Of a stretch of DNA of 64,000 bases, positions 1 to 8,312 are shown piece by piece; position 1 is the stretch's first letter, and each line of letters begins with the position of its first letter. A program made the translations under genes and the position numbers. The notes under the pieces were generated by a model. The model was not told where the DNA came from and searched no databases. It was given only the letters and a program-made list of their open reading frames with translations. The stretch is from SIG710 sp045596925 (GTDB taxonomy: Bacteria > Bacillota > Clostridia > Oscillospirales > CAG-272). The stretch spans positions 61,516-125,515 of the forward strand of contig JAZODH010000058.1 of NCBI GenBank assembly GCA_045596925.1. The letters are read 5' to 3'.

Positions 1-539
1 TCCGCGTCAAGCTCGAAGCGCTTGACATAGTATTCGGCAAGCTCGGTGGCGCGGATATCGCCGTCCATCTTCTTTGATTTGAGCATCTTCTCAAACTCGG
101 ATATATAGGCGCTGTCCGCCAGCTTCCGCTCGTCATAGATGAGATTGGGATAGCTTCCAAGGAAAATGCTATCCCGATTCACGTTGTTCTCGATACCGCC
201 CGCTTCCTCCAGCACCTGCTTTGCCACAAGGATCGTGGCGTTTGACTCGTGAGCACCGTAGGGCATAGACCCGTAATCAAAGACAACGCTGTATTTATAT
301 TCGTTTGTGACCAGAGGCTTTCCGTTTCGGTCGAATATCTCGCCTCTGTGGGCAGGTATGACCACCGTTCGGGAATCGGCGCTTACCAGAACACCGCTGA
401 TATATCTGTCACGGTCTACCACCTGAAGTCGCATCAGCATCGCCACGTAAAAAATCAGCGCGACCGCCAGAAAAACGCCCACCGACGCTATTCGAAGCAG
501 ATGGTGGGACTGCCTTTTGCCTTCCTTTTTCCCTCTCAT
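1..539 (-). CDS. Penicillin-binding protein 2-type transpeptidase, N-terminal part (cut by window edge)
   Basis: The visible part is the first ~179 residues of a class B penicillin-binding protein, the transpeptidase that cross-links peptidoglycan during elongation. A short basic cytoplasmic segment (MRGKKEGKRQ) is followed by one membrane segment at about residues 16-34. The PBP dimerisation-domain signature RGEIFDRNG follows in the periplasmic-side part. The catalytic SxxK, SxN and KTG motifs lie beyond the window. The ATG at 539 is preceded by AGGAGG at 548-553. It lies 41 bp after mreD, and mreBCD-mrdA is a widespread gene order, so an elongasome PBP2/MrdA role is likely. A SpoVD-like divisional PBP has the same start architecture and cannot be excluded from this fragment. 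Confidence 0.85.
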   Translation of the reverse strand, partial: MRGKKEGKRQSHHLLRIASVGVFLAVALIFYVAMLMRLQVVDRDRYISGVLVSADSRTVVIPAHRGEIFDRNGKPLVTNEYKYSVVFDYGSMPYGAHESNATILVAKQVLEEAGGIENNVNRDSIFLGSYPNLIYDERKLADSAYISEFEKMLKSKKMDGDIRATELAEYYVKRFELDA

Positions 540-580
540 ACGGACAGCCTCCTTTCGTAGAATTTAACAAATTAAAAATA

Positions 581-1123
581 TCAGCCTTCCATTTCTCTGT
601 TGTTAAAAAATCTGTGCCATATAAGCCGTGTCACAAGATAAAAGGGCAAGGAGAAAATGAAGGAAGAAAATACATACTTAAAAAATGTGCGCCCAAGATA
701 TTCAAAAAAGGGAGCACCAACAGAGATCCGAGCGTAGATCGCGGAGGTCAGGCAGCAAAGTACCAGAGCCAAGACCGTGGCGATGACCCAGGACAAAAAG
801 TCCCGACTGAGCACGGAATAGGTAAGAAAAGCCGCCACTACCGCCAAAAGCATATAAAGCACCGCGGAAGCGGAAAACCCACCGGTACCGAGAGCATCTA
901 TAATAAGTCCGCCCATGATACCGCAGATGGTCGCCGACCGCTCACCGTCGTGAATAGCAATAGCTATAACGCAGGGAAGCACGATCTCCGGAACCACCCC
1001 AAAGGGTTGATACCGCGCAAAAACGCAGGTCTGTACCAAAGCCGAGCCAAACAGCCACAGAAACCAGACTATGCTTTTCTTGGTCAGCTTTTGCCACGTA
1101 ATGGGCGATCTTTGGCTGTTCAT
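581..1123 (-). CDS. mreD: Rod shape-determining protein MreD
   Basis: This is a 180-residue integral membrane protein with about five hydrophobic segments and almost no soluble part, the normal size and form for MreD. MreD belongs to the elongasome, which links cytoplasmic MreB to PBP2 and the wall synthase in rod-shaped cells. It shows the typical MreD helix containing the ICGIMGGLIIDALG stretch. It sits between mreC (18 bp upstream) and the PBP2 gene (41 bp downstream) on the same strand, so it is almost certainly in the same transcript. Identity rests on context plus topology, because MreD sequences diverge strongly. Confidence 0.9.
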   Translation of the reverse strand: MNSQRSPITWQKLTKKSIVWFLWLFGSALVQTCVFARYQPFGVVPEIVLPCVIAIAIHDGERSATICGIMGGLIIDALGTGGFSASAVLYMLLAVVAAFLTYSVLSRDFLSWVIATVLALVLCCLTSAIYARISVGAPFFEYLGRTFFKYVFSSFIFSLPFYLVTRLIWHRFFNNREMEG

Positions 1124-1141
1124 GCCTTTCCTCCTTCGTTT

Positions 1142-2002
1142 TTATTCTGTCGTGTCCGCAGACTCCTCTGTGTAACCTGCAAAGTCCTTGATTATCATCA
1201 CCCGCGAAATATCGCGCAGGTCCACCGCAGGCTCAACGTAAGCGCTGAGGGTTCTGCTTGCCTCGTCGGGAACTATCTCTGAGACCGTTCCGATGAGAAG
1301 TCCTCTGGGATATACGACGCCGATACCGCTTGAGATTATTCTGTCCCCCACCTTGATATCCGAGTCGGTGGAAAGATAGGACATCTGGCAATATCCTTGA
1401 TTTTTAAGAGAAAAATCTCCTTTGACTATGCCTATCTCACCCGAGCGCTCAACGTAAGCGCCCACCGAGGTGGCCGTTTCTATAATGGTGGACACCTTGC
1501 ACCAGGTGAGTCCTACCTCGGACACGTATCCCACGATACCCTCGCCCGTGATCACAGGCATATTCAGCTTTACGCCGTTGGCCGAACCGCAGTCAAGAGT
1601 CAGAACCGTCATGTAATTTCCCGACTCGCGTCCGACCACCGTCGCCGCTTCAAAAACGTAGTCGGGGTGCAAACGGTGCAGACCCAGGTAATCATAGAGC
1701 CACTCGTTCTCCTCGCGGACGACCTCCGAGCGGTAGACCTGGTCCTCCAGCTCCTTTATCCTTGCGCGTAAAGCCTTGTTTTCCTCGTTCATCTGGTCGA
1801 ACTCGCGGAAATACATGGCAAAGCCCTCGATAGCCTCCTCTGTCCTGGTTATGACGAATCTGAAGGGGGTGGCTATGACGTTCAGGGCGTTGCGGACCAC
1901 CGAGCCTTGTCCCATAAGGGAAAGCACGGTAGGCACGGTCACAAGAACTATTGCCAAAAGCAATGCGATTATAAAAAATCTTGATCTTAAGAATCTCGCC
2001 AC
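1142..2002 (-). CDS. mreC: Rod shape-determining protein MreC
   Basis: This 286-residue protein has one N-terminal membrane anchor (about residues 9-29). A coiled coil at about 65-105 follows, rich in E/K/R with heptad spacing (NEENKALRARIKELEDQ). Next come the two beta-barrel lobes of the MreC family, including GIVGYVSEVG and the GDRIISSGIGVVYPRG region. MreC is an extracytoplasmic scaffold that oligomerises and connects MreB, MreD and PBP2. It lies 23 bp after mreB and 18 bp before mreD. Length and domain order are normal. Confidence 0.95.
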   Translation of the reverse strand: MARFLRSRFFIIALLLAIVLVTVPTVLSLMGQGSVVRNALNVIATPFRFVITRTEEAIEGFAMYFREFDQMNEENKALRARIKELEDQVYRSEVVREENEWLYDYLGLHRLHPDYVFEAATVVGRESGNYMTVLTLDCGSANGVKLNMPVITGEGIVGYVSEVGLTWCKVSTIIETATSVGAYVERSGEIGIVKGDFSLKNQGYCQMSYLSTDSDIKVGDRIISSGIGVVYPRGLLIGTVSEIVPDEASRTLSAYVEPAVDLRDISRVMIIKDFAGYTEESADTTE

Positions 2003-2025
2003 AGCGAAGTCTCCTTTATCTGAAT

Positions 2026-3033
2026 TTATCTGCGAAGAACCACATTACGGAGCAGTCTCGGCTCCTCGATTCCCATGCCCAGTCCCAGTGCAACGCAGTC
2101 AAGAGGACGCTTTGCCACGTTTACGCGCAGTCCCGTCCGTTCGGTTATAAGGGTAGGCAGACCGCGCAGGAGCGCACCTCCACCCGCCAGAGTTATTCCG
2201 TAGTCGTAGATATCTGCCGAAAGCTCGGGAGGCGTGCCCTCCAGGGTGTGCTTTATGCAGTCGATGATCTTTTCGATCTGCTCTTCCATTGCGTATCTCA
2301 TGTCAGCCGAGGTGAGGCGCAGAACGCTGGGAAGTCCCGTGCGCAGGTCACGACCGCGTATCTCTGTCTCCTCGATGTCGGCGGTCGGGTGGACCGAGCC
2401 AATCTTCTTTTTCAGTTCCTCGCCCGTGGATGTTCCGATTGCCACGCCGTACTGACGGCGAACGTAATTTACAATAGCCTCGTCAAGCTCGTCGCCCGCA
2501 GTGCGCAGAGAGCGCGCCGCCACGATTCCGTCAAGGCTGATGACCGCCACCTCGGTAGTGCCGCCGCCGATGTCCACTATCATGTTTCCGCGGGGACCCG
2601 AAATCCTCAGTCCCGCGCCGATAGCCGCCGCCATAGGCTCCTCAACAAGATCCACCGACTTTGACATAGCGTCGTATGCCGCATCCTCAAATGCCTTTTT
2701 CTCAACCTCGGTGACCCCGTAAGGTATGCAGATTATAACGCTGGGACGGTCGAAAAATCCGCCCGTGTTTATCTTGCGGAAAAACTGGTGTATCATCTGG
2801 GTCGTGACATCAAAGTCCGCGATAACGCCGTCCTTGAGAGGCTTGAACGCGGCGATGGTACCGGGTGTCTTACCCAGCATCTTCTTTGCGTCCGAACCCA
2901 CCGACACAACCTTGCCCGTCACGCTGTTTTTGGCTACTACCGAGGGCTCGCGCAGAACGATCCCCTTGCCCTTCATAAAGAACAGGGTGTTGGTAGTACC
3001 AAGATCTATTCCTATCTGTTTGTTCATTGCCAT
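2026..3033 (-). CDS. mreB: Actin-like cell shape protein MreB
   Basis: MreB is an ATP-dependent actin homologue that forms membrane-attached filaments directing lateral wall synthesis. The 335-residue sequence has phosphate-1 motif DLGTTNTL near the N-terminus, the second phosphate loop VDIGGGTTEVAVISLDGIV near residue 160, and the adenosine motif LAGGGALLRGLP near the C-terminus. The start is ATG GCA ATG at 3033, with AGGAAA about 8 nt upstream. A small hairpin (3050-3067) lies between maf and mreB and may be a processing or stabilising element, because no convincing promoter is visible there. It leads the mreBCD-PBP2 cluster. Mbl-type paralogues have the same motifs. Confidence 0.96.
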   Translation of the reverse strand: MAMNKQIGIDLGTTNTLFFMKGKGIVLREPSVVAKNSVTGKVVSVGSDAKKMLGKTPGTIAAFKPLKDGVIADFDVTTQMIHQFFRKINTGGFFDRPSVIICIPYGVTEVEKKAFEDAAYDAMSKSVDLVEEPMAAAIGAGLRISGPRGNMIVDIGGGTTEVAVISLDGIVAARSLRTAGDELDEAIVNYVRRQYGVAIGTSTGEELKKKIGSVHPTADIEETEIRGRDLRTGLPSVLRLTSADMRYAMEEQIEKIIDCIKHTLEGTPPELSADIYDYGITLAGGGALLRGLPTLITERTGLRVNVAKRPLDCVALGLGMGIEEPRLLRNVVLRR

Positions 3034-3049
3034 TATGTAATTTCCTGCC

Positions 3050-3067
3050 CTGTCGGCGTGCCGACAG
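3050..3067 (-). other. Intercistronic hairpin between maf and mreB
   Basis: A perfect 7-bp GC-rich inverted repeat (CTGTCGG / CCGACAG) with a 4-nt loop lies just upstream of the mreB ribosome-binding site. It has no downstream U-run, so it is not an intrinsic terminator. Mapping RNA 5' ends would show whether it is a processing or stability element. Confidence 0.4.
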
Positions 3068-3088
3068 ATTTTCCTTCCTGCGGAATTT

Positions 3089-3694
3089 TTATTTTATCAG
3101 ATCGATCACGTCAATGCCGAATGCGGCTTTGAGCAGTCGGCAGAGCTTTGAGGTGGGAAGTCCCACCACGTTGAAATAACAGCCGTCTATTCCTTCGACC
3201 CACATTGAAGCGTGACCCTGAATAGCGTAAGCCCCTGCCTTGTCGTCCGGCTCGCCGCTGTCGGCATACCACTCTATCTCACGCTCGGAAAGCTGTGAAA
3301 AGCGCACGTAGGTCTCCTCGTAGGCGCCTGCAGTCTTGCCGTTGTATTCAACGTAAAGTCCGCTGAGCACGCTGTGGTCTCTGCCCGAAAGCAAGCGGAG
3401 CATTCTGAGAGTATCCTCGCGGTCGCGGGGCTTGCCCAATATCTCACCTGCACAAGCCACCACCGTGTCGCAGGCGATGATCAGCGTGTCGGTCAGGTCT
3501 TCTCCTTTTTTGCGGAGGCTCCCTGACACAGCCCTTCCCTTTTGGGCGGCAATGGACATTACTGCCTGCCCGGGTGTCAGTCCGTCCTCGACCTTTTCCT
3601 CGCACTCGCTAACGATTATCTCAAAATCAAGCCCCAGAGAGCCTAAAATCTCTTTTCTTCTTGGTGATTTTGATGCAAGAATTATTCTCATCAC
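3089..3694 (-). CDS. maf: Maf family nucleotide pyrophosphatase
   Basis: Maf proteins hydrolyse non-canonical or pyrimidine nucleoside triphosphates to monophosphates (house-cleaning) and have been linked to septum inhibition in Bacillus. The N-terminal signature ASKSPRRKEILGSLGL is intact. The acidic ACDTVV motif (about residue 74) and the SGRDHSV region of the family are also present. The 201 residues are full length. The ATG overlaps the dut stop by 4 nt, implying coupled translation. Together the two genes form a nucleotide-sanitation pair placed directly ahead of mreB, as in many Bacillota. Confidence 0.93.
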   Translation of the reverse strand: MMRIILASKSPRRKEILGSLGLDFEIIVSECEEKVEDGLTPGQAVMSIAAQKGRAVSGSLRKKGEDLTDTLIIACDTVVACAGEILGKPRDREDTLRMLRLLSGRDHSVLSGLYVEYNGKTAGAYEETYVRFSQLSEREIEWYADSGEPDDKAGAYAIQGHASMWVEGIDGCYFNVVGLPTSKLCRLLKAAFGIDVIDLIK

Positions 3695-4149
3695 TTGATA
3701 CCCGTAGAGCCAAAGCCGCCTGTACCGCGCTCGGTCTCGTCAAGCTCGTCGCACTCGATAAGCTCTGCCGCAAAGACGGGCATGAACATAAGCTGTGCTA
3801 TTCTGTCGCCGTGCTCCACCGTAAAATCCTGCGCGCTTCTGTTGTAAAGCCCTACCGAGATCTCTCCGCGATAGTCGCTGTCGATAACTCCGATGCCGTT
3901 TCCGAGGCTTATACCTTTTTTGATGCCAAGACCGCTTCTTGCGGCAACAACGGCAACCACTCCGCTGTCCTGCGGGGAAATCGAGATTCCCGTAGGCACG
4001 GAGACAGTCTCACCGGGGTGGATAACGAGGGTCGTGCCCTCCTCGATAGCGGCGCAAAGGTCAAGTGCCGCCGAACCCGAGGTTGCGTATTTTGGCAAAG
4101 TCATGCCGCGACTCAGCTTTATTTTTACATTTATTTTGTCCATTTTCAA
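3691..4149 (-). CDS. dut: Deoxyuridine 5'-triphosphate nucleotidohydrolase
   Basis: This is the trimeric dUTPase converting dUTP to dUMP and PPi, keeping uracil out of DNA and feeding thymidylate synthesis. All five family motifs are visible in 152 residues: GSAALDLCA, AARSGLGIKKG, GNGIGVIDSDYRGEI with the catalytic Asp, GDRIAQLMFMP, and the C-terminal RGTGGFGSTG flap. It lies 4 nt after the U32 peptidase gene and overlaps maf by 4 nt, so it is internal to the zapA-to-PBP2 transcript. Confidence 0.97.
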   Translation of the reverse strand: MKMDKINVKIKLSRGMTLPKYATSGSAALDLCAAIEEGTTLVIHPGETVSVPTGISISPQDSGVVAVVAARSGLGIKKGISLGNGIGVIDSDYRGEISVGLYNRSAQDFTVEHGDRIAQLMFMPVFAAELIECDELDETERGTGGFGSTGIK

Positions 4150-4153
4150 ATCC

Positions 4154-6181
4154 TCATTTTATTCTTCTTACCCTCGTGTTATCGGAGGGTGGGGTTCTTT
4201 CCTTGTAGCGTCGGATAACGCCGTCAACCTGTGCGGGCGTCTCGTCCGAGAAAATAAAGTGACGGCTTCCTATGCCGTTTTTTGTCAGCTCCTCTTCCCT
4301 GTCCGCCATGTAGGTGGGAAAAGAATTGTAAATGACGTTCCTGTGCTCCGCTTCGCGGAAAACGGGGAATTTTATCCCCTTTCTGTCAGTCAGGGTCGCC
4401 TTGCCTGCCGCGCAGGCGTTGCAGTCCGCAACCTCGCGTATGACGCACTTTTCCACCGTCATCAAGGGAATACGTCCGTAGACCACGGCAGAACCGCCGA
4501 TGTCGCGGGTCTGAGCCAGAGTCAGCTCGGGAGAGGATATGAACTCTCTTACCCCCAAAGCCTCAAGCTCTCTCGCCGCCGCTCCGTTAAAGATGTTCAG
4601 ACGGAAATCACCTCTGATCTCAAGTCCGCATCCGCGAGCAAGCCCAAGGTGTCCCAAATTGCCCACAAGAGCGAACTTTGCGCCCTTTTGCGCGGCAATT
4701 TTTATCATTTGTGCCACCGACTCACTCTCCGTGTCGGTTACGACCGCAGGGATTATCACGCCCACCTTACCCTCGCCGCCCACAGGCAGCTCAAAGCCGT
4801 GTACGGGAAGATATATCTCGTCGAAATATTCAAGCGCCGTCTCACTGATCTGTGATACGGACAAAAACCGCGCGGTCCTCTTATGAGGCTGCATCCCAGG
4901 CTTGTCCAGAGGAGCAAATTTTATCTGTGTCTCCTCCCTTGCGGGTGAGCCTGCAAGCGCTTCCACCGCACCGCGTCTAAGCTCGTTCACCTTTGACAGG
5001 GGAAGCATTATGTCTCCCTCAACGAAAATATCCACCGACCTCGCTTCAAAGGGGGTGCCTCCGAACTTGGTGAGATTTTTTTCGATAGATTCGCGAGACA
5101 AAGGCGCATTTATGGCCTTTTCGGGGGCTTGTCCCGTGACCTTGACCGTCCGCTCGCCGCATTTCAGCGTAAGCTCGCAGGGACGTCCCACCTCAAAAGC
5201 AGCCGTCATATCCACGGGGATCTTTCTCGTGATTTTATCAAAGGGAGTCAGAAGTCGGCTGTCCTCTTTGTTTTCCTCTCGGCGAACACCCAGCATCCTG
5301 CTCGAAATATTCGATCTGAAATAACCGTCCGTAAAGCCGTCGCGTGAAAATACCGACGCAAGATATTTCATCTCCTGGGCATCGGCGCCTCTGCCCTCGT
5401 CCAGAAGCTTGCGATAGACTGCCGTCACCGCCCGGACGTATTCGGGGGACTTCATGCGACCCTCTATCTTAAGAGACGCCACCCCGGAGTCAATTATCTG
5501 CGGAATGTAGGGCGCAAGACACAAATCCTTTAAGCTGAGGGGATATTTTTCCTTTCCTCCCACCGAAAAAGGTAGTCTGCAGGGCTGCGCGCACTCCCCT
5601 CGGTTTCCGCTTCGACCGCCCACAAGCGAGCTGAAAAGGCATTGTCCCGAATGGGAAACGCAAAGAGCACCGTGGACGAACATTTCTATTTCAACGGGCG
5701 AATTTTCTGTCAGAGCGCAGACGTTTTCATAAGACAGCTCGCGGGCGCAAACCACCCTTGAAAAGCCGAGCTTTGCAAGCTCTACAGCTCCCGACGCGCT
5801 GTGGCAGGACATCTGAGTGCTTGCGTGAAGCTCAAGCTCGGGCAGGTATTTTCGCAGATATGCCGCGCCTCCAAGGTCAGCAACGATAGCCGCATCCGCG
5901 CCCATTCGATAGACCTTTTCGGCGGTACGCACGAAGTTCTCCGCCTCGCGGTCAAGCACCAGAGTATTAAGAGTAACGTAAGCCTTGACCCCGTAGGCAT
6001 GGCAAAGCTTGAACGCCTCCTCAAGCTCACCGTCGACGAAATTCTGCGCACGTATGCGGGCATTAAAATCGGGCGCGCCGAAATATACCGCATCGGCACC
6101 GCCGTCAATGGCGGCCATAAGCGCCTTCAGCGACCCCGCCGGGGCAAGCAACTCCGGCAAAGCTCCTTTTGCTATTCTCAT
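4154..6181 (-). CDS. U32 family peptidase / RlhA-like protein
   Basis: This 675-residue member of peptidase family U32 has the N-terminal LLAPAGSLKALMAAIDGGADAV barrel start. The U32 signature with its cysteine cluster lies near residues 165-210 (HGALCVSHSGQC followed by NRGECAQPC). A C-terminal extension of the DUF3656 type carries a late cysteine group (CNACAAG). Proteins of this family include RlhA, which makes 5-hydroxycytidine in 23S rRNA, and TrhP, which acts on tRNA, so an RNA hydroxylation role is more plausible than proteolysis. The assignment to a particular RNA is inference. It overlaps zapA by 4 nt, a pairing common in Clostridia and Bacilli. Confidence 0.88.
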   Translation of the reverse strand: MRIAKGALPELLAPAGSLKALMAAIDGGADAVYFGAPDFNARIRAQNFVDGELEEAFKLCHAYGVKAYVTLNTLVLDREAENFVRTAEKVYRMGADAAIVADLGGAAYLRKYLPELELHASTQMSCHSASGAVELAKLGFSRVVCARELSYENVCALTENSPVEIEMFVHGALCVSHSGQCLFSSLVGGRSGNRGECAQPCRLPFSVGGKEKYPLSLKDLCLAPYIPQIIDSGVASLKIEGRMKSPEYVRAVTAVYRKLLDEGRGADAQEMKYLASVFSRDGFTDGYFRSNISSRMLGVRREENKEDSRLLTPFDKITRKIPVDMTAAFEVGRPCELTLKCGERTVKVTGQAPEKAINAPLSRESIEKNLTKFGGTPFEARSVDIFVEGDIMLPLSKVNELRRGAVEALAGSPAREETQIKFAPLDKPGMQPHKRTARFLSVSQISETALEYFDEIYLPVHGFELPVGGEGKVGVIIPAVVTDTESESVAQMIKIAAQKGAKFALVGNLGHLGLARGCGLEIRGDFRLNIFNGAAARELEALGVREFISSPELTLAQTRDIGGSAVVYGRIPLMTVEKCVIREVADCNACAAGKATLTDRKGIKFPVFREAEHRNVIYNSFPTYMADREEELTKNGIGSRHFIFSDETPAQVDGVIRRYKERTPPSDNTRVRRIK

Positions 6182-6516
6182 CTTCTGCCCCGCAGACGTG
6201 AAATCTCCTCACGCAAGCGCTCGATCTCCGCCTTCTGCTTTTCGTTCTCTTGTGCCAAGCGGTTGAGCTGTGCGTTTTTCAGGGCTATCTCCGCATCGTA
6301 TGTACGGTTCTTCCTTGTGAGTCTCACCTTGTCCGAGCAGTAATCAAGCGCGCATAAAAACGCCGCCTCGGTCTTTGAACAACGGCGAGATGAGCTGTTT
6401 ATCTCTCTCATCTTGCGGTCGAGTATACCCACCACCTCGTCAACAAATTCCGGCGCCTCGTCGGTGAGCACGTTCATCTCTGTTCCCGCTATGGTTATGG
6501 TGTATTTCTGTTTCAT
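6178..6516 (-). CDS. zapA: Cell division protein ZapA
   Basis: This 112-residue protein has the ZapA beta-alpha head (YTITIAGTEMNVLTDE) and a long C-terminal coiled coil from about residue 68, with repeated E/K/R/L heptads. ZapA binds and bundles FtsZ filaments at the division site. It is the first gene of the minus-strand shape and division block and overlaps the U32 gene by 4 nt. GGAGG lies about 5 nt before the ATG. The AT-rich region 6517-6620 upstream has several TATAAT-like boxes that could drive it. Confidence 0.9.
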   Translation of the reverse strand: MKQKYTITIAGTEMNVLTDEAPEFVDEVVGILDRKMREINSSSRRCSKTEAAFLCALDYCSDKVRLTRKNRTYDAEIALKNAQLNRLAQENEKQKAEIERLREEISRLRGRR

Positions 6517-6539
6517 GACCTTTCCTCCGGAATTTTTTG

Positions 6540-6568
6540 TTGCTTTTTTGACTTGAGTGTTGTATAAT
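6540..6568 (+). promoter_or_regulatory. Candidate sigma-A promoter upstream of nth
   Basis: TTGCTT (6540-6545) and TATAAT (6563-6568) have a 17-bp spacer on the plus strand. The next plus-strand gene is nth, about 130 nt on, so the leader would be long. The same region must also hold the minus-strand zapA promoter, so assignment is tentative. Confidence 0.45.
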
Positions 6569-6701
6569 ATTACTGCAAGTTACAATAAGCCTTATTATAT
6601 ATTATAATACATTTTAACTTATTTGAAAAGGGCTTATTGAAAATATTTCTGAAAAATTCGCCGTTTTTTTATTTTTGATCAAAAATGGCACAGGAGAAAA
6701 G

Positions 6702-7361
6702 ATGAGAAGCATAAAGGAAAAGAAGCAAAGGGGTGCGGAAATAGTCGACGCCCTGAAAAAAATATACCCGTCCTCGGAATGTGCTCTGCAGTACGACGGC
6801 GAGCCGTGGAAGCTACTGGTCATGGGCAGGCTGTCCGCCCAATGCACCGACGCACGGGTAAATATCGTCTGCCGCGAGCTTTTTGATGTATTTCCCACCG
6901 CACAGGCAATGGCGGACGGCGACCTTCGCGAGATTGAGCGGATCGTGCGCCCCTGCGGACTGTACCGCACAAAAGCCGAAAGCATAAAAGCCGCCTGTAA
7001 AATGCTCGTCGAAGACTACGGCGGGGTTATTCCCGCAGACATGGACGAGCTGTTAAAATTCCCCGGGGTGGGCAGAAAGATCGCAAATCTGCTCCTGGGG
7101 GACATATACAAAATGCCCGCCATAGTGGCGGACACACATTGTATTCGCATTTGCGGACGTCTGGGCTTTTACCCCGAGACGCTGAAGGATCCGACAAAGG
7201 TAGAAAAGACACTCGTGCCCATAATCGAACCGACCGAGCAGAGCGACTTCTGCCACCGCATCGTTATGTTCGGACGTGAATACTGCATGGCGCGTTCACC
7301 CAGGTGCAAGGAGTGTCCTATCGCACGTTTATGCGACAAGTACGCAAAAGCAAAAAAATGA
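6702..7361 (+). CDS. nth: Endonuclease III (DNA glycosylase/AP lyase)
   Basis: This base-excision-repair enzyme removes oxidised pyrimidines and nicks the AP site. The helix-hairpin-helix FPGVGRKIANLLL carries the catalytic Lys. The catalytic Asp is in VADTHCIRICGRLGF. The C-terminal [4Fe-4S] loop is intact with C-x6-C-x2-C-x5-C spacing. The ATG at 6702 is preferred because CAGGAG sits 5-9 nt upstream, although the frame is open from a TTG at 6675. The protein is 219 residues, normal for Nth. It is monocistronic and ends in a strong bidirectional terminator. Confidence 0.96.
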   Translation: MRSIKEKKQRGAEIVDALKKIYPSSECALQYDGEPWKLLVMGRLSAQCTDARVNIVCRELFDVFPTAQAMADGDLREIERIVRPCGLYRTKAESIKAACKMLVEDYGGVIPADMDELLKFPGVGRKIANLLLGDIYKMPAIVADTHCIRICGRLGFYPETLKDPTKVEKTLVPIIEPTEQSDFCHRIVMFGREYCMARSPRCKECPIARLCDKYAKAKK

Positions 7362-7364
7362 TGA

Positions 7365-7402
7365 AAAGGCACTTGTGAAAGTCCGCTTTCACAAGTGCCT
7401 TT
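7365..7402. terminator. Bidirectional intrinsic terminator between nth and spoVAC
   Basis: A perfect 17-bp stem (7365-7381 with 7386-7402) and a 4-nt loop is flanked by A/T-rich tails on both sides. It sits between the convergent nth and spoVAC stop codons and can serve both. Confidence 0.9.
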
Positions 7403-7407
7403 GCTTT

Positions 7408-7851
7408 TCACATCATCTGACAAATCCAATAAATCACCCCGTAAAGCGTTCCTGCCAAGGTCGCGTAAAGCAACACGGGGCCTGCCACCGTAAATATCTT
7501 CGCACCAACCCCCAGCACAAGCCCCTCCGCCTTTGTATCAATGGCGGGCGACACGACCGAATTGGCAAATCCCGTAATGGGAACGAGCGTTCCCGCGCCT
7601 GCGTGCTTTGCGATCTTGTCGAAAACTCCGATTCCCGTCAAAAGTGCCGCCAAAAACACCAGCGACACCGAAGCGAGAAGCCCCGAATCCTCTTCGTTCA
7701 TTCCCCAAACGCCGTAAAGATTGGTCAAAAGCTGAGCAAACGCGCATATTCCGCCTCCGAAAAGAAATGCTTTCGTGCAATCCTTCACAACGGGGGATTT
7801 GGGCGCACGCCCCTGCGCGTATTTTTTGTAGGTTTTTTTGTCCATGTTCAT
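7408..7851 (-). CDS. spoVAC: Stage V sporulation protein AC homologue
   Basis: This 147-residue membrane protein has the SpoVAC pattern: a short basic N-terminus, KDCTKAFLFGGGICAFAQLLTN, a second helix LVFLAALLTGIGVFDKIAKHAGAGTLVPITGFANS, and further helices to the C-terminus. In spore formers SpoVAC is a mechanosensitive inner-membrane channel in the SpoVA complex that moves dipicolinic acid into and out of the spore. GGAGG precedes the ATG at 7851 by about 9 nt. The usual partners spoVAD and spoVAE are not adjacent: the neighbours are nth and a small coiled-coil gene. It is therefore a detached copy or the only copy. Confidence 0.88.
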   Translation of the reverse strand: MNMDKKTYKKYAQGRAPKSPVVKDCTKAFLFGGGICAFAQLLTNLYGVWGMNEEDSGLLASVSLVFLAALLTGIGVFDKIAKHAGAGTLVPITGFANSVVSPAIDTKAEGLVLGVGAKIFTVAGPVLLYATLAGTLYGVIYWICQMM

Positions 7852-7923
7852 GATTTTCTACCTCCACGGCTATCTTTTTACTGAAATTTTTTCCCGAAAC
7901 TTAAAATTTTATTCCTTTTGCTG

Positions 7924-7952
7924 TTTACTTTTTCCTTGACGGGCGGTATAAT
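7924..7952 (+). promoter_or_regulatory. Sigma-A-type promoter for the small coiled-coil gene
   Basis: TTTACT (7924-7929) and TATAAT (7947-7952) are separated by 17 bp, about 60 nt before the start codon of the small plus-strand gene. Confidence 0.65.
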
Positions 7953-8012
7953 AAAAGCAGAAAAGCAAAAAATAACACCGACGAATACAGAACGGAAGGA
8001 ATGATCACAGAT

Positions 8013-8285
8013 ATGTCAAGATTCGATGATTGTGCAAAAACCGCAGGACGGGTGGCAAAGAAGGCCGCCGAGGGCGTGGCAAAGCTGACCGACAGCGCAG
8101 CTACTGCAGTAAAGATCAAGGTTGAGGAGTCAAAGCTGAAGTCCGACATGGCAGAGCTTGGAAGACTGTGCCTTGACTATTTTAAAGACGCCGAAAGCGT
8201 TCCACAGAGCATAGCCGAGCAGATCGACGAGATCAACGCGCAGAAGGCTATTATTAAAAAAATCAAGGAAGAGTCAAAGAAATAA
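8013..8285 (+). CDS. Small helical/coiled-coil protein of unknown function
   Basis: This protein of about 90 residues is not assigned to a function. It begins MSRFDDCAKTAGRVAKKAAEGVAKLTDSAATAVKIK and continues as an almost continuous charged amphipathic helix (residues ~20-90) with no membrane segment. The first half resembles small phasin-like or YtxH-like Ala/Lys repeats. The ATG at 8013 is chosen because GGAAGGA lies 12 nt upstream. An in-frame ATG at 8001 abuts the ribosome-binding site and is less likely. The gene has its own promoter and a strong terminator shared with folD, so it is an independent, genuinely expressed unit. Confidence 0.75.
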   Translation: MSRFDDCAKTAGRVAKKAAEGVAKLTDSAATAVKIKVEESKLKSDMAELGRLCLDYFKDAESVPQSIAEQIDEINAQKAIIKKIKEESKK

Positions 8286-8312
8286 AAAAGAGGGTCAATG
8301 ACCCTCTTTTTT
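8284..8312. terminator. Bidirectional terminator between the small gene and folD
   Basis: AAAAAAGAGGGT (8284-8295) pairs with ACCCTCTTTTTT (8301-8312) around a 5-nt loop. A- and U-runs on both sides let it end the plus-strand small gene and the minus-strand folD transcript. The folD stop codon lies inside the stem base. Confidence 0.92.

Noticed and set aside
249..560. 103-residue plus-strand reading frame
   Set aside because: It is the antisense of the PBP2 N-terminus, which has a ribosome-binding site, membrane anchor and family motif.
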